Shown here: piece by piece, positions 17,842-27,357 of the stretch
Layout of the letters: each line of letters starts with the position of its first letter
Position numbering within the stretch: position 1 is the first letter of the stretch
NCBI GenBank assembly: GCA_036924855.1
Contig: JBAGRP010000001.1
Coordinates: 6,870,001 to 6,934,000 of the forward strand
Reading direction: 5' to 3'
Source: Nitrobacteraceae bacterium AZCC 2146
GTDB taxonomy: Bacteria; Pseudomonadota; Alphaproteobacteria; Rhizobiales; Xanthobacteraceae
DNA: 64,000 nucleotides
The notes under the pieces: generated by a model
What the model was told of the DNA's origin: nothing
Seen by the model: the letters and a program-made list of their open reading frames with translations, nothing else
The model's database searches: none
Made by a program: the position numbers and the translations under genes

Positions 17842-19691
17842 CCGGGATGGCCGCATTGCTGGAGGTGTATTGGTCGTCTATCCGCTACGCGCCATGGCGC
17901 TTCGTAAGGGGTGTAGCACTGGCCGTACTGGCACTTGTGTCTGGGGCAGGGCTGCTCGCCCTTTCCGGCTATCTGATCGCGGGCTCGGCGATCGCTGGAA
18001 TGGGTTTAGTCGCGTTTGACATGGTCATCCCCAGTGCCGCGATCCGCTTGTTTGCTGTTGTGCGTACCGTTGCCCGTTACGCCGAACGGCTTGCGACCCA
18101 CGACGGTACCTTCCGCTTCATTGCGGGATTACGCGTGAATGTTTTCCGGTCCATCGCAGACGGGCGCGGTCAGTTGGCCAGGCCGCGCGCCGGCGTGCTT
18201 TTCGCGCGACTCTCGAGCGACCTCGACGCGCTGGATAGTCTCAACATCCGTTTCGCAACTCCGCTCTTCGCCGCGGTGGTCATCCTTGCAGGCTCTGCGA
18301 TTATCCTGTGGGGCATCAGTCCGTTGTTGGCGGTCGCGACGGTCACGCCGGTGTTGCTCGGCGGCGTCCTGGCGCCTTATTTGATCGGAGTTTTCGCGAC
18401 CCGCGACGCGCGACGACGAATGCTGGCGCTCGACGCCGCCAGGACACGTCTTGCCGATCTGGACCGGGGACGCGCCGAGCTCTGCATTGCAGGGGCGTTC
18501 GCTTCTCAGGCAGAAGGAGTTGCAGCAGCGTGCAAACTCGCGGCCGAGACTGAATTTCGTCTCATTCAACTCGATGCCGGCCTGCGGTTGGCGGGATCTT
18601 TGGCAAGTCAGGGCGCCATTCTCGGCGCGCTGCTCAGTGGGTCGGCTTTAGTCGGCTCGCACAATATGACCCCAGTGAAGTTTGCGGCCATTGTCGTGTT
18701 CTCCTTCTCACTCGGCGAAGTGGTGGCTCCGCTCCGTCTGGCGGCGTTGGATGTCGGGCGTTGGACGCTCGCCGCGCGCCGGGTACATCCATTACTGGGC
18801 CACCCCAATGCGACGATGGACAAGCCGGCCAAATACAAGCTTGCGAATTCTTTCGGCGGCCTCGAACTCGGCGATGTCGCCTTCACCTTCCCAGGAGAAA
18901 ATGAGCCCGTCGTCAAAGACATTTCGCTGCGTGTAGCGCCGGGCGAGACAGTGGCACTAGTTGGGCCGAGTGGCGGCGGCAAGTCGAGCATTCTGGCCCT
19001 CGCTGCCGGCCTGCTCACGCCAGATTGTGGGGTTGTCACGCTCGGCGGCGACCGCCTCACCCGGCCGGGACTGGCGGCGTATGGCGGGCGTATCGGCTAT
19101 CTCCTGCAGCGAACCGAATTGTTCCGTGGTCCGATCGCCGACAATCTGCTAATGGGCCGGCCCGACGCAAGCGATGATGAGCTGCAGATCGCTGTGGCTG
19201 CGGTCGGTCTTGATTGGGTAATCGAAAATCTGCCGAATGGATTACACCATCAGCTGGGGGATGGTGGAACAGGTCTTTCGGGCGGGGAGCGGCGGCGATT
19301 GGGGATTGCTCGTCTGCTCGTCGCATCGCCGGATGTCTACGTTTTCGACGAGGCGACCGAAGGGCTTGATGCCGCAACGGCCGCCCTCGTGATCGAGAAT
19401 ATTCGGTTCCAGACGCGCGGGCGAGCCGTCCTGCTGGCCACCCATCATCGGGACGAAGCAGAAAATGCCGACAAGCTGTTATGGATCGAGCGGGGAAAAT
19501 TGACGCAAACCGCTCGCAGGGGCGAAGCCTCCTTCGATGCGGTCCTTGGTCGGCTCAATCAGCGTAGTTGCCAATGTCTGGATCCGGTTAGAGGAGGAGA
19601 CCGAAACTGTCGTCCTCTCCAAACTGAACGACGCGCCCACCCGCGGAGTGCGCACGGGAGGACAATCGCTGCGGCCGAGGGGGCGGGCTGA
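17838..19691 (+). CDS. cydC: ABC exporter subunit CydC
   Basis: The 617-residue partner of CydD has the same layout: membrane domain (about 15-300) and ATPase with Walker A GPSGGGKS, signature LSGGERRRL and Walker B VYVFDEATEGLD. I chose GTG 17838, which forms a GTGA overlap with cydD, so the protein starts MTGMAALLEVYWSS. The C-terminal 45 residues after the ATPase are Arg/Pro-rich and look unconserved; the stop overlaps the next gene by one base. Confidence 0.92.
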   Translation: MTGMAALLEVYWSSIRYAPWRFVRGVALAVLALVSGAGLLALSGYLIAGSAIAGMGLVAFDMVIPSAAIRLFAVVRTVARYAERLATHDGTFRFIAGLRVNVFRSIADGRGQLARPRAGVLFARLSSDLDALDSLNIRFATPLFAAVVILAGSAIILWGISPLLAVATVTPVLLGGVLAPYLIGVFATRDARRRMLALDAARTRLADLDRGRAELCIAGAFASQAEGVAAACKLAAETEFRLIQLDAGLRLAGSLASQGAILGALLSGSALVGSHNMTPVKFAAIVVFSFSLGEVVAPLRLAALDVGRWTLAARRVHPLLGHPNATMDKPAKYKLANSFGGLELGDVAFTFPGENEPVVKDISLRVAPGETVALVGPSGGGKSSILALAAGLLTPDCGVVTLGGDRLTRPGLAAYGGRIGYLLQRTELFRGPIADNLLMGRPDASDDELQIAVAAVGLDWVIENLPNGLHHQLGDGGTGLSGGERRRLGIARLLVASPDVYVFDEATEGLDAATAALVIENIRFQTRGRAVLLATHHRDEAENADKLLWIERGKLTQTARRGEASFDAVLGRLNQRSCQCLDPVRGGDRNCRPLQTERRAHPRSAHGRTIAAAEGAG

Positions 19692-20944
19692 TGCTGTTCA
19701 ATTCGGCCGTCTGGGCAGTTGCGGCTGTAGCAACGTTGGGCGTGATCGCTCGGCCATGGAATTCGCCGGAGTTCGTCTGGGCAATGGCGGGTGCCGCGAT
19801 GCTGGTGCTATTCAATTTGCTGCCTTGGCAAGAGGCGGTTGCGGCCGTCGGCGGGGGCTCTGACGTCTACCTGTTTCTAATCGGCATGATGCTGCTGTCT
19901 GAGGTTGCCAGGAAGGAGGGGCTGTTCGACTGGCTCGCGGCACAGGCGGTCAGGCATGCGCGCGGCTCGGCCAAACGACTATTCCTGATCATTTACGTCG
20001 TCGGCACCCTGGTGACGGTGTTCCTGTCGAACGACGCTACCGCTGTGGTGATGACGCCGGCGGTCTACGCAACGACCCGGGCCGCGCAGGTCGAGCCGCT
20101 CCCTTATCTCTTCATCTGCGCTTTCGTCGCCAACGCCGCGAGTTTTGTCCTTCCATTCGCCAATCCTGCCAACCTCGTCGTGTTCGGCGCGCAGATGCCG
20201 GCTCTTTCGGAATGGCTGCGCTATTTTACGGGGCCGTCATTTGTTGCGATCGTCGCGACATACGTCGTATTACGGCTGACGCAACGGCCGGCGTTCGATG
20301 CAAAGGTCGCCGTTATCAAAGGCGCGCCACCGCTGACATTCGGTGGCAAGCTTTCGGCGATCGGAATCGCGCTGACAGTCGTGCTGCTGCTGTCGGCATC
20401 TGCGTTCGACCGGTCACTCGGGTTACCGACCTTTTGCGCCGGGGCATCTTCGACCGCCATCGTACTGGTCATGGCGCGGCAATCGCCGCTGCCGATTCTC
20501 AAAAACGTTTCGTGGAGCGTGCTGCCTCTCGTTGCCGGCCTATTCGTTGTTGTCGCGGGGTTGAACCAAACCGGTGTGTTGTCGGCGCTGGCACGTGACC
20601 TTCACCACGCTGCCGCGGCGTCGCCGCAGGCGACGTCGTGGGTCGCAGGCATCGTCGTCGCTGTTGCCTCCAACCTCGTCAACAATCTGCCGGCGGGTCT
20701 GATTGCGGCAGCCACAAGTCATGCTGCGCAGGTGCCCCCGCAGGTGGCCAGCGCGATTCTGATCGGCGTCGATCTCGGGCCCAATCTTTCCGTGACAGGC
20801 TCTCTCGCCACCATCCTGTGGCTGATCGCATTGCGCCGAGAGGGCGAGAACGTTACGTCGCTTCGGTTTCTCAGATACGGCCTCATCGTTATGCCGCCCG
20901 CGCTCGTGCTGTCGCTGCTTGCCTTGTCCGCGATTCCCCCATGA
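19691..20944 (+). CDS. ArsB/NhaD-type anion transporter
   Basis: This 417-residue protein has about eleven membrane helices and ArsB-like signatures: FLSNDATAVVMTPAVY in the first half and NLVNNLPAGLIAAATS plus DLGPNLSVTGSLATILW in the second, the inverted-repeat halves of ion-transporter superfamily members. ArsB exports arsenite; no arsR, arsC or arsH gene is nearby, so the substrate may instead be another anion or a carboxylate. Translation is coupled to cydC through a one-base overlap, and no palindrome precedes it, so it should be expressed with cydDC. Confidence 0.82.
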   Translation: MLFNSAVWAVAAVATLGVIARPWNSPEFVWAMAGAAMLVLFNLLPWQEAVAAVGGGSDVYLFLIGMMLLSEVARKEGLFDWLAAQAVRHARGSAKRLFLIIYVVGTLVTVFLSNDATAVVMTPAVYATTRAAQVEPLPYLFICAFVANAASFVLPFANPANLVVFGAQMPALSEWLRYFTGPSFVAIVATYVVLRLTQRPAFDAKVAVIKGAPPLTFGGKLSAIGIALTVVLLLSASAFDRSLGLPTFCAGASSTAIVLVMARQSPLPILKNVSWSVLPLVAGLFVVVAGLNQTGVLSALARDLHHAAAASPQATSWVAGIVVAVASNLVNNLPAGLIAAATSHAAQVPPQVASAILIGVDLGPNLSVTGSLATILWLIALRREGENVTSLRFLRYGLIVMPPALVLSLLALSAIPP

Positions 20945-21014
20945 ACAGCGATCTCCCCGTAGTCGAGGAAAGTTGTGTTCAAGAACAAAAAAAAGAGCGA
21001 GAGGAAGGATCGCT

Positions 21015-21431
21015 TCAATCCAAGCTCATGGGGGGCTTATTTACTCCGAACCGCTTCTCGAACTCCAGCACGTTGACGATGCCGCGGCGATGAGTGCCAT
21101 CGCCGATCTTGCGTTCTCCGTCCCAGGCCTCGACTTCGAACACCACGCTCTTGGGGTCGATCTTGATGACGCGAGAAATAGCGCGGACCGTGCGGCCGAC
21201 CGGAGTCGCGGCGAGGCGACGAACTTTCACGTCCATGCCGACGCTGACGAAGCCCTCCGGCAGGTGCGAGGCGATCGCCGAGCCTGACGCCATTTCCATA
21301 TGAAGGATCATCACCGGCGTGGCATAGACTTGCGGCATGTGCGCCACAAAATAGCCGACCGTCATCTCGGCGTTCACAGTGACGGTCTTCTCGGCCGTCA
21401 TACCGATCGTGACGTTGTCGAGCGCGTTCAT
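21015..21431 (-). CDS. Hotdog-fold thioesterase-like protein
   Basis: The 138-residue product resembles acyl-CoA thioesterases of the FlK/PaaI-like hotdog group: MTVGYFVAHMPQVYATPVMILHMEMAS at the N-terminal hotdog helix, then LPEGFVSVGMDVKVRRLAATPVGR and FEVEAWDGERKIGDGTHRRGIV. The conserved acidic and His residues (E of MEMAS and H of GTHRRG) fit the family. Start ATG 21431 has GAGGAAG upstream. It faces the ArsB-like gene and lies 97 bases after the oxalate decarboxylase gene on the same strand. The acyl substrate is unknown; release of CoA from an acyl group is likely. Confidence 0.78.
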   Translation of the reverse strand: MNALDNVTIGMTAEKTVTVNAEMTVGYFVAHMPQVYATPVMILHMEMASGSAIASHLPEGFVSVGMDVKVRRLAATPVGRTVRAISRVIKIDPKSVVFEVEAWDGERKIGDGTHRRGIVNVLEFEKRFGVNKPPMSLD

Positions 21432-21528
21432 TTCTTCCTCGTCCGCGATCTTGTTAAGAACTAACGGCTGTCTCTGGCGTCGCCAGTAACTTTGTTTGAT
21501 GAAAGGTTCGAGCTTTTGCCTCGGCGAT

Positions 21529-22770
21529 TTACGATCGCGGCATGACGCCAGGGCCGTTGTCCGGCCAGTTTGCGATGGTCGCCTCGTCAACATTCAGATG
21601 CTGGGCGACCAACGCCGGCGGCGTATGCGTCAGCCAGTTGGACAGAGAAACCTCTTCATAGCGGGGAGCCTTGAAGACTCCGACAAACTGCAGATCCGTG
21701 TCTCCGACATTTTCAACATAATGCCCCAAATTGCGCTTGACGTAGCCGATGTCGCCAGCATTGAAATCCATCGTCATTGCATTCGGGCCGGTATTGAACA
21801 CCGTCATGCGTGCTTTGCCTTTGATATAATACTGCCATTCGTCGGCATTCGGATGCCAGTGCATCTCGCGGATCCCGCCGGGACGAACCGTTACCACCGC
21901 CGCCGCGATCGTCGTTGCGATGCTGAAGTTGCTGCTGTCGGCAACCCGCACCTCGCCGCCCTTGGATTCTTTCTCCGGAGCTGACGATCCAAGCCTGAAG
22001 ATGAAAGGATGGGGTGGAACGCGCCCGGCTTTGCTAACTGCGGCGCGGTCGGATGCCAAATCGCCCGGCAAGGTGCCCTGGAAGATCCAGAGATTCTGCA
22101 GCGGTATCTTGGCAAATGTCTGGGCCGGAACCCCAAAATTCTTGGCAAGCACCTCGGGGGACGTATGGGCGAACCAGTCTGTCACCAGCAGCGTGTTAAA
22201 CTCGCTAGCGTTGCCGTCGTCAAAGCAGATCACAAACTCGCAACCGTCCGGGCCGAGACCCTGCAACGAATGCGGCTGGCCTGCCGGAAAGTACCAGAGG
22301 TCGCCCTCGTTAACGTCCGCAACATATGGCCGGCCCACGGCGTCGAGAACCGTGATGCGACAACTGCCGTACGTCATGATCGCCCATTCCGCGGCCTGGT
22401 GCCAGTGCAATTCCCTGATGCCGCCAGCCGTCAGCCGCATGTTGACGCCCGTGATCGTGTCAGAAATCGCGAAATCAGCTTGCGTTACCTGGCGCGCCCA
22501 GCCGCCATTCTGGACACGCTTTGGCGCATTGTTGAATGAGGCCCAGTCCATCGGCATGCCGCCGACATCGGTTGCCGGCGGAAATTGCGCCGAGGGAAAC
22601 TGGTTGCTGATGGCCCCGCTTTGCGGGCCCGGATCCTTCAGATTTCCCGGAGCTTTGGCATTGATTGCGCCCTGCGGCGGCTGGTCCGGATTACCGAAGG
22701 AGGCAGCGCGCGCCGCGGTTGCAACAGCGCCTGCAGCAGACACTGCCAGCACATTCCGTCTCGAAAACAT
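21529..22770 (-). CDS. oxdC: Tat-exported bicupin, oxalate decarboxylase family
   Basis: The 413-residue protein starts with a twin-arginine leader (MFSRRNVLAVSAAGAVATAARA) and contains two cupin domains. Each shows the Mn-binding pattern: GGIRELHWHQAAEWAIM with HSLQGLG in the first, and GGIREMHWHPNADEWQYYIKG with GHYVENVG in the second. Oxalate decarboxylases convert oxalate to formate and CO2 while consuming a proton, which raises pH. Export to the periplasm would let it act on external oxalate. A clear palindrome lies 66 bases before the start. A FocA-type formate channel in the same window would suit the product. Oxidase activity is an alternative. Confidence 0.88.
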   Translation of the reverse strand: MFSRRNVLAVSAAGAVATAARAASFGNPDQPPQGAINAKAPGNLKDPGPQSGAISNQFPSAQFPPATDVGGMPMDWASFNNAPKRVQNGGWARQVTQADFAISDTITGVNMRLTAGGIRELHWHQAAEWAIMTYGSCRITVLDAVGRPYVADVNEGDLWYFPAGQPHSLQGLGPDGCEFVICFDDGNASEFNTLLVTDWFAHTSPEVLAKNFGVPAQTFAKIPLQNLWIFQGTLPGDLASDRAAVSKAGRVPPHPFIFRLGSSAPEKESKGGEVRVADSSNFSIATTIAAAVVTVRPGGIREMHWHPNADEWQYYIKGKARMTVFNTGPNAMTMDFNAGDIGYVKRNLGHYVENVGDTDLQFVGVFKAPRYEEVSLSNWLTHTPPALVAQHLNVDEATIANWPDNGPGVMPRS

Positions 22771-22836
22771 GGTTGTCGCTCCTCTAAAAAATCAACTGCG
22801 ATACATCCAAGATAGTTTCACGATTATTGTGAGCCA

Positions 22837-22852
22837 CTAAATTAAGGTTCAG
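22837..22852. promoter_or_regulatory. 16-bp palindrome CTAAATTAAGGTTCAG upstream of oxdC
   Basis: The left half CTAAAT is perfect and the right half GTTCAG has one mismatch. Its edge is 66 bases from the oxdC start codon, matching the distance at the cupin-pao operon (63) and the DUF3551 gene (62). A second unrelated dyad, TTCAC-N6-GTGA, lies directly beside it at 22817-22832. Confidence 0.65.
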
Positions 22853-22898
22853 AATGTCCTGCGGATCTAGCGGGTATGAATCGCTGGCGCGCGGAGCG

Positions 22899-23441
22899 TC
22901 AATTCCCCGACATGCTGTTGGCCTTTAGATCCGACGCGGACGTCCGGCTTGGTACGCGGATTTCGACGACGCCGTGGTTGAGGGCCTGGTGGCATAAATT
23001 GCATGCGTCGGTCAGATCGGCATAGGCCTTGGTGAATGCGGTGCCGTCTTTGGACTGGATCGCGCTGTTGAGGCTCTTGAACGGCTGCTCCGTAACGGAG
23101 GCTATCATGTCCGGAAAGGAGATGTCATGTTCAGTCGGGTGGGCGCGCCCGAGCCGATCGAACGCGCCGCGGAGATTTCCAAGCTCGTAGGCCGCAAAGT
23201 CCCAATTTCCGTCCTGCTCCGTCCGCCAGAGCCGCTCGTGCCGCGGTTGAATCGTCGCGATCATCAGGTCGCTGATGCTCGGCAGATATCCGGTGGCTTG
23301 AGGCGAGGGCGCCGCTTCTGGCGCTGCCGCAAAGCCGCGCGAGATCGCAAGGCCGATCACCAGGGTGACGGCTGCGGCAACTGCGATCACGGCAACCACG
23401 ATCGGGCGACGCTGGGTGTCTGTTACTTCCGCCCCGGTCAT
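22899..23441 (-). CDS. Membrane-anchored c-type cytochrome-like protein
   Basis: The 180-residue protein has one N-terminal membrane helix (VVAVIAVAAAVTLVIGLAI), a periplasmic domain, and a single CNLCH haem-attachment motif near the C terminus (DACNLCHQALNHG). The late position of the motif resembles cytochrome c'-type four-helix proteins. The ATG overlaps the stop of the molybdenum subunit gene by four bases, so it is the last gene of the cupin-paoABC-like operon. It probably accepts electrons from the aldehyde oxidoreductase and passes them to the respiratory chain. Confidence 0.78.
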   Translation of the reverse strand: MTGAEVTDTQRRPIVVAVIAVAAAVTLVIGLAISRGFAAAPEAAPSPQATGYLPSISDLMIATIQPRHERLWRTEQDGNWDFAAYELGNLRGAFDRLGRAHPTEHDISFPDMIASVTEQPFKSLNSAIQSKDGTAFTKAYADLTDACNLCHQALNHGVVEIRVPSRTSASDLKANSMSGN

Positions 23442-25639
23442 GCGCGCACCGGCAGCTTGGAAAGCAGCTTGTCGAGTGTGATCGGGTAATCCCGAATCCG
23501 CGCGCCGCACGCGTTGTAAATCGCATTGGCGATCGAGGCGCCGGCGCCGCAGATTCCGAGTTCGCCAATGCCCTTGCTCTTGAGTGGGTTGGATTTGTCG
23601 TCCAGTTCGGCAAGAAAGATCGCGTCAATCGCCGGAATGTCGGCATGCACCGGCACATGATATTCGGCGAGGTCGTGGTTGACGAAATAGCCGAAGCGCG
23701 GATCGAGCGTCATCGCTTCATGCAGCGCGGCACCGACGCCGAAAACCATTCCGCCGATCGCCTGAGAGCGCGCCGTCTTTGCGTTCAGGACACGGCCGGC
23801 CGTGAATACGCCCAGCATACGCCGCACACGCACCTCGCCGGTATCTTCATCGACCCCGACTTCGGCGAAGTGTGCGCCATATGACTGTTGTGAGAAATCC
23901 TGTGCGGTGCGCCCGGGCCTGATTTCTCCGTCGGCTTCGACGCCGCTACCGACGAGCTTCTCCAGCGAGACGGATTGCTCTCCGGATTCGATATTGCCGT
24001 TGGCAAAGCGGGCGGTCTTAGCGTCCATGCCAGCCATCCGCGCAAGCTTCTCACGCAACGCGTAGCAAGCCTCGAACAGGGCCGATCCCGAACTGCCCGC
24101 GCCGAACGAACCGCCCGAACCCGCCGCTTCCGGAAAGCTGGTATCGCCGAGTTCGACGCGGACGCGTTCCATCGGCAGGCCAAGCATCTCGGCTGTGATC
24201 TGTGCCAAGATGGTATAGGTGCCGGTGCCGATGTCGGTCATCGCCATTCGCACCGTGGCATTGCCGTCGGGGTCCAATCGGACATTAGCTTTGGAGAGCC
24301 GAAGCGGATTGCCCCGCGTTGCCGCGGCCATGCCGATTCCAACCAGCCAGCGGCCATCGCGAAGCTGGCCCGGCTTCGGATTGCGCTTGTCCCATCCAAA
24401 TCGGCGCGCACCTTCCTGCATGCAAGCGATCAGATGGCGGCTGGAATAGGGAATATGTTTCTCCGGGTCCTCGCTTGGCTCGTTTCGAATGCGCAATTCG
24501 ATCGGGTCGAGGTTTAGCTTCTCCGCAAGCTCGTCCATCGCGCATTCAAGTGCCATCAGCCCGACAGATTCGCCGGGAGCGCGCATTGACGACGCGACCG
24601 GAATGTCCAGTGGCGCCAGACGATGTCGCGTTAGCCGGTTGGATCCAGCATAGAGCGTGCGAGTTTGCAGGGCAGCGCCCTCATACGTTTGCTCGCTGGG
24701 TAAATTACCCGAGAACACATCGTGCCCGATCGCGAGGATACGGCCCTCGCGATCCGTGGCCAGGCGGAGGCGCTGGATCGTGTTGGAACGGTGCGTCGTG
24801 ACGTGAAAGACCTGCTGCCGCGTCAGCGCGATTTTCACCGGCCGCTTGAGCTGCCGCGAGGCGATCGCGGCCAGGATAGCATCGGCATTGACCCAAAGTT
24901 TGCCACCGAACCCGCCGCCGATGAACGGGCTGATCAGGCGTACGTTTTCAACGGGGATTTTTAAAGTCGTCGCGATGGCCTGCTGACCCTGGTTGAGCAT
25001 CTGGTTCGCGGTGTGCAGGATCAACCTATCGCCGTCCCACATCGCGAGCGTAGCATGAGGTTCCATCATCGCATGACTTTGCAAGGGGGTGGTATAGGTC
25101 ACGTTGATCTTCACCGGAGCGCTGGCAAATGCTGCAGCGAAGTCCCCCACCGCGCTATCGGCTGGCGGCGCATCGTTCGGCTTCGGAACGCGCGCCTCAT
25201 TGAGGTTGGCACGCAGCGCGTATTTCCCGCTCGACCGATCATATTTCACGTCTACCAGGTAAGCAGCCGCTCTGGCCTGCTCAAAGCTTTCGGCAACCAC
25301 GAAGGCGACCGGCTGGCCGTAACGTGTCACTTGCAGGCCGGTGAGCACGGGGTGAGCCTCACGGTGATTGCCGGTGCCCTGCGCGGGCGCGTTGCGATGA
25401 GTGAGAACCAGCGCGACGCCCGGGGCCTTCTCCGCAGCCCGCGTATCGATCGATTTGATACTTCCTTTACCGATCGAGGCTTCCACCACAAAGCCATACA
25501 GCGTGTTCTCCTGCTGCATCTCATAGGCGTAGCGCGCGCCGCCGGTAACCTTCAATCGCCCATCCACGCGGTCGAGTGGCTTGCCAACAATGCCCCGTGC
25601 ATCGAGCGCATTGGGGCCAATAGGCGAGTTCATTTCCAT
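23438..25639 (-). CDS. PaoC-like molybdopterin-binding subunit of aldehyde/xanthine oxidoreductase
   Basis: This 733-residue catalytic subunit of a xanthine-oxidase-family molybdoenzyme contains Mo-cofactor-binding segments (FIGGGFGGKLWVNADAI, GSGGSFGAGSSGSALFEA) and the catalytic Glu in KGIGELGICGAG near the C terminus. Its length and lack of a signal peptide match E. coli PaoC, which is carried to the periplasm by the Tat signal of the PaoA subunit. It oxidises aldehydes or N-heterocycles by hydroxylation. It follows the FAD subunit by 12 bases; GAGGAA precedes the ATG. Confidence 0.9.
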   Translation of the reverse strand: MEMNSPIGPNALDARGIVGKPLDRVDGRLKVTGGARYAYEMQQENTLYGFVVEASIGKGSIKSIDTRAAEKAPGVALVLTHRNAPAQGTGNHREAHPVLTGLQVTRYGQPVAFVVAESFEQARAAAYLVDVKYDRSSGKYALRANLNEARVPKPNDAPPADSAVGDFAAAFASAPVKINVTYTTPLQSHAMMEPHATLAMWDGDRLILHTANQMLNQGQQAIATTLKIPVENVRLISPFIGGGFGGKLWVNADAILAAIASRQLKRPVKIALTRQQVFHVTTHRSNTIQRLRLATDREGRILAIGHDVFSGNLPSEQTYEGAALQTRTLYAGSNRLTRHRLAPLDIPVASSMRAPGESVGLMALECAMDELAEKLNLDPIELRIRNEPSEDPEKHIPYSSRHLIACMQEGARRFGWDKRNPKPGQLRDGRWLVGIGMAAATRGNPLRLSKANVRLDPDGNATVRMAMTDIGTGTYTILAQITAEMLGLPMERVRVELGDTSFPEAAGSGGSFGAGSSGSALFEACYALREKLARMAGMDAKTARFANGNIESGEQSVSLEKLVGSGVEADGEIRPGRTAQDFSQQSYGAHFAEVGVDEDTGEVRVRRMLGVFTAGRVLNAKTARSQAIGGMVFGVGAALHEAMTLDPRFGYFVNHDLAEYHVPVHADIPAIDAIFLAELDDKSNPLKSKGIGELGICGAGASIANAIYNACGARIRDYPITLDKLLSKLPVRA

Positions 25640-25651
25640 GCGTTCGATTCC

Positions 25652-26632
25652 TCAGGTTCGGGTCATCTCTGCCAGCACGCTGTGCAGGGTGCGCCGCGTC
25701 AGCGGTATCTTGAAATCGTTGCCGCCGAACCCACGCGCGCCATCGAGCACGGCATTTGCGACTGCATTGAAGGTGGCTGTGTTCGCAGGTGCGTTGGCCA
25801 ATCGGTGCTCCGTCTGCAGCGATCGCCAGGGCTTATGCGCCAGCCCACCGAACGCCAGACGAGCCGAGCGGATCCGGCCGCGGGTGCTATCGACGATCGC
25901 GGCGACGGAAACCAGCGCAAAGGCGTAGGAAGCGCGATCGCGGACCTTGCGGTAGACCTGCACACCCGGAGGCGGCGGGGGCAGCGTCACGGCCGTGATG
26001 ATTTCGTCTGGCTTGAGTGACGTCTCGATCTCGGGAGTGTTGCCCGGAAGACGGTGAAACTCTGCGATCGGAATGATTTTGGTTTCACCCCGCCGATTGA
26101 TCGTCTCCACATTGGCGTCAAGCGCCCGCATTGCCACCGCCATATCCGACGGATGCGTCGCGATGCAGTGGTCGCTGGTACCCAGGATGGCGTGAATGCG
26201 GTTGAACCCGGCGAGCGCCGCACAGCCGGAGCCGGGGTTGCGCTTGTTGCAAGGTTTGGTGACGTCGTAGAAATAGTAGCAGCGGGTACGCTGCAGCAGA
26301 TTGCCGCCGGTCGTGGCCTTGTTGCGCAACTGGGCGCTGGCGCCCGCCAGCAAGGCGCGGCTCAGGACGCCGTAGCGCTGCCGCACGCGTGGGTCAGCGG
26401 CAAGATCGCTATTTCGAACCAGCGTGCCGATGCGTAAGCCCCCATCGGGCGTTTCTTCGATCTTGTCGAGGGGGAGCCGGTTGATGTCGATTAGCTGGGA
26501 TGGCGTCTCGACCTGTAATTTCATCAGGTCGAGCAAATTGGTGCCGCCGGCGATGATTTTCGCGCCGGGCTTGACGACGGCAACGGAAGCGTGGGCCGTC
26601 GTATCGGCGCAGTAATAGGTGAAGGCTCTCAT
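25652..26632 (-). CDS. PaoB-like FAD-binding subunit with extra [4Fe-4S] cysteines
   Basis: The 326-residue subunit has the FAD-binding loop ([15 protein letters not shown]) and the [12 protein letters not shown] motif. Four cysteines, at about 118, 128, 137 and 156 in an inserted loop ([20 protein letters not shown] and DHC), match the extra [4Fe-4S] cluster of E. coli PaoB, absent from ordinary xanthine dehydrogenases. I set the start at ATG 26632, which overlaps the stop of the 2Fe-2S gene (ATGA) and has GGGAG upstream. A broken copy of this gene lies near 60 kb. Confidence 0.9.
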   Translation of the reverse strand: MRAFTYYCADTTAHASVAVVKPGAKIIAGGTNLLDLMKLQVETPSQLIDINRLPLDKIEETPDGGLRIGTLVRNSDLAADPRVRQRYGVLSRALLAGASAQLRNKATTGGNLLQRTRCYYFYDVTKPCNKRNPGSGCAALAGFNRIHAILGTSDHCIATHPSDMAVAMRALDANVETINRRGETKIIPIAEFHRLPGNTPEIETSLKPDEIITAVTLPPPPPGVQVYRKVRDRASYAFALVSVAAIVDSTRGRIRSARLAFGGLAHKPWRSLQTEHRLANAPANTATFNAVANAVLDGARGFGGNDFKIPLTRRTLHSVLAEMTRT

Positions 26633-27303
26633 GTCGGCACTCCCGCAACCTGCTTGATGGCGACAACGATGTTGGGGTAGGCTGCGCAGCGGCAAATGTT
26701 GCCGCTCATCCTCTCGCGAATTTCAACGTCGGTTAGTTCAGCGGCCGAGTGCGTCAGGTCTTCCGTCACATAGCTCGGCATGCCCTGCCGGCCTTCGGCC
26801 AGCATCCCAATGGCGGAGCAGATCTGGCCGGAGGTGCAGTAACCGCACTGAAAGCCGTCGTGTTCGACGAAGGCCGCCTGAAGCGGATGCAGATTATCGC
26901 CCATTGCGAGCCCCTCGATCGTGGTGACGGATTGGCCGTCGTGCATCACCGCAAGCGTCAGGCAGGAGTTGATGCGGCGCCCTTCGATCAACACCGTGCA
27001 GGCGCCGCATTGGCCGTGATCGCAACCTTTCTTCGAGCCGGTCAGTGCGAGGTGTTCACGCAAGGCATCCAGCAATGTCGTGCGGGGATCCAGCGTCAGC
27101 GAATGAAGGTGGCCATTGATCTGAAGTTCGACCTTCACGGGAGGCGGGGCCGGCTCATTGTCCTCGACCGGGCCAGCCGCCAAAGCTGCACGCGGCAGCG
27201 TGGTCAAGAACAGCGCGGTGGTTCCGGTCTCGATCACCATGCGGCGGGTAACCTCAAATGTATTTAGTGTGTTTGGCTCTGTATTGGATTCGTGGTCGTC
27301 CAT
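26629..27303 (-). CDS. PaoA-like 2Fe-2S subunit with Tat-like leader
   Basis: The 224-residue iron-sulfur subunit has ligands of both [2Fe-2S] clusters: CDHGQCGAC with a later C in RRINSC, and [10 protein letters not shown] with CRCAAYP. An N-terminal extension with [17 protein letters not shown], ending in AALAAG, looks like a Tat leader, as in PaoA, and would carry the assembled complex to the periplasm. GGAG stands before the ATG. It follows the cupin gene by 54 bases. Together with the FAD, Mo and cytochrome genes it makes an aldehyde-detoxifying respiratory dehydrogenase. Confidence 0.9.
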   Translation of the reverse strand: MDDHESNTEPNTLNTFEVTRRMVIETGTTALFLTTLPRAALAAGPVEDNEPAPPPVKVELQINGHLHSLTLDPRTTLLDALREHLALTGSKKGCDHGQCGACTVLIEGRRINSCLTLAVMHDGQSVTTIEGLAMGDNLHPLQAAFVEHDGFQCGYCTSGQICSAIGMLAEGRQGMPSYVTEDLTHSAAELTDVEIRERMSGNICRCAAYPNIVVAIKQVAGVPT

Positions 27304-27357
27304 GATTGCTCCATGTTCGCAAAGCCCTTGAAGGGTATCTGCAGTGAGACAACAGGC

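Noticed and set aside
22817..22832. A TTCAC-N6-GTGA dyad beside the oxdC palindrome
   Set aside because: It does not share the YTAAA/TTTAR halves, was seen only once, and could be chance; noted but not counted as a regulon site.
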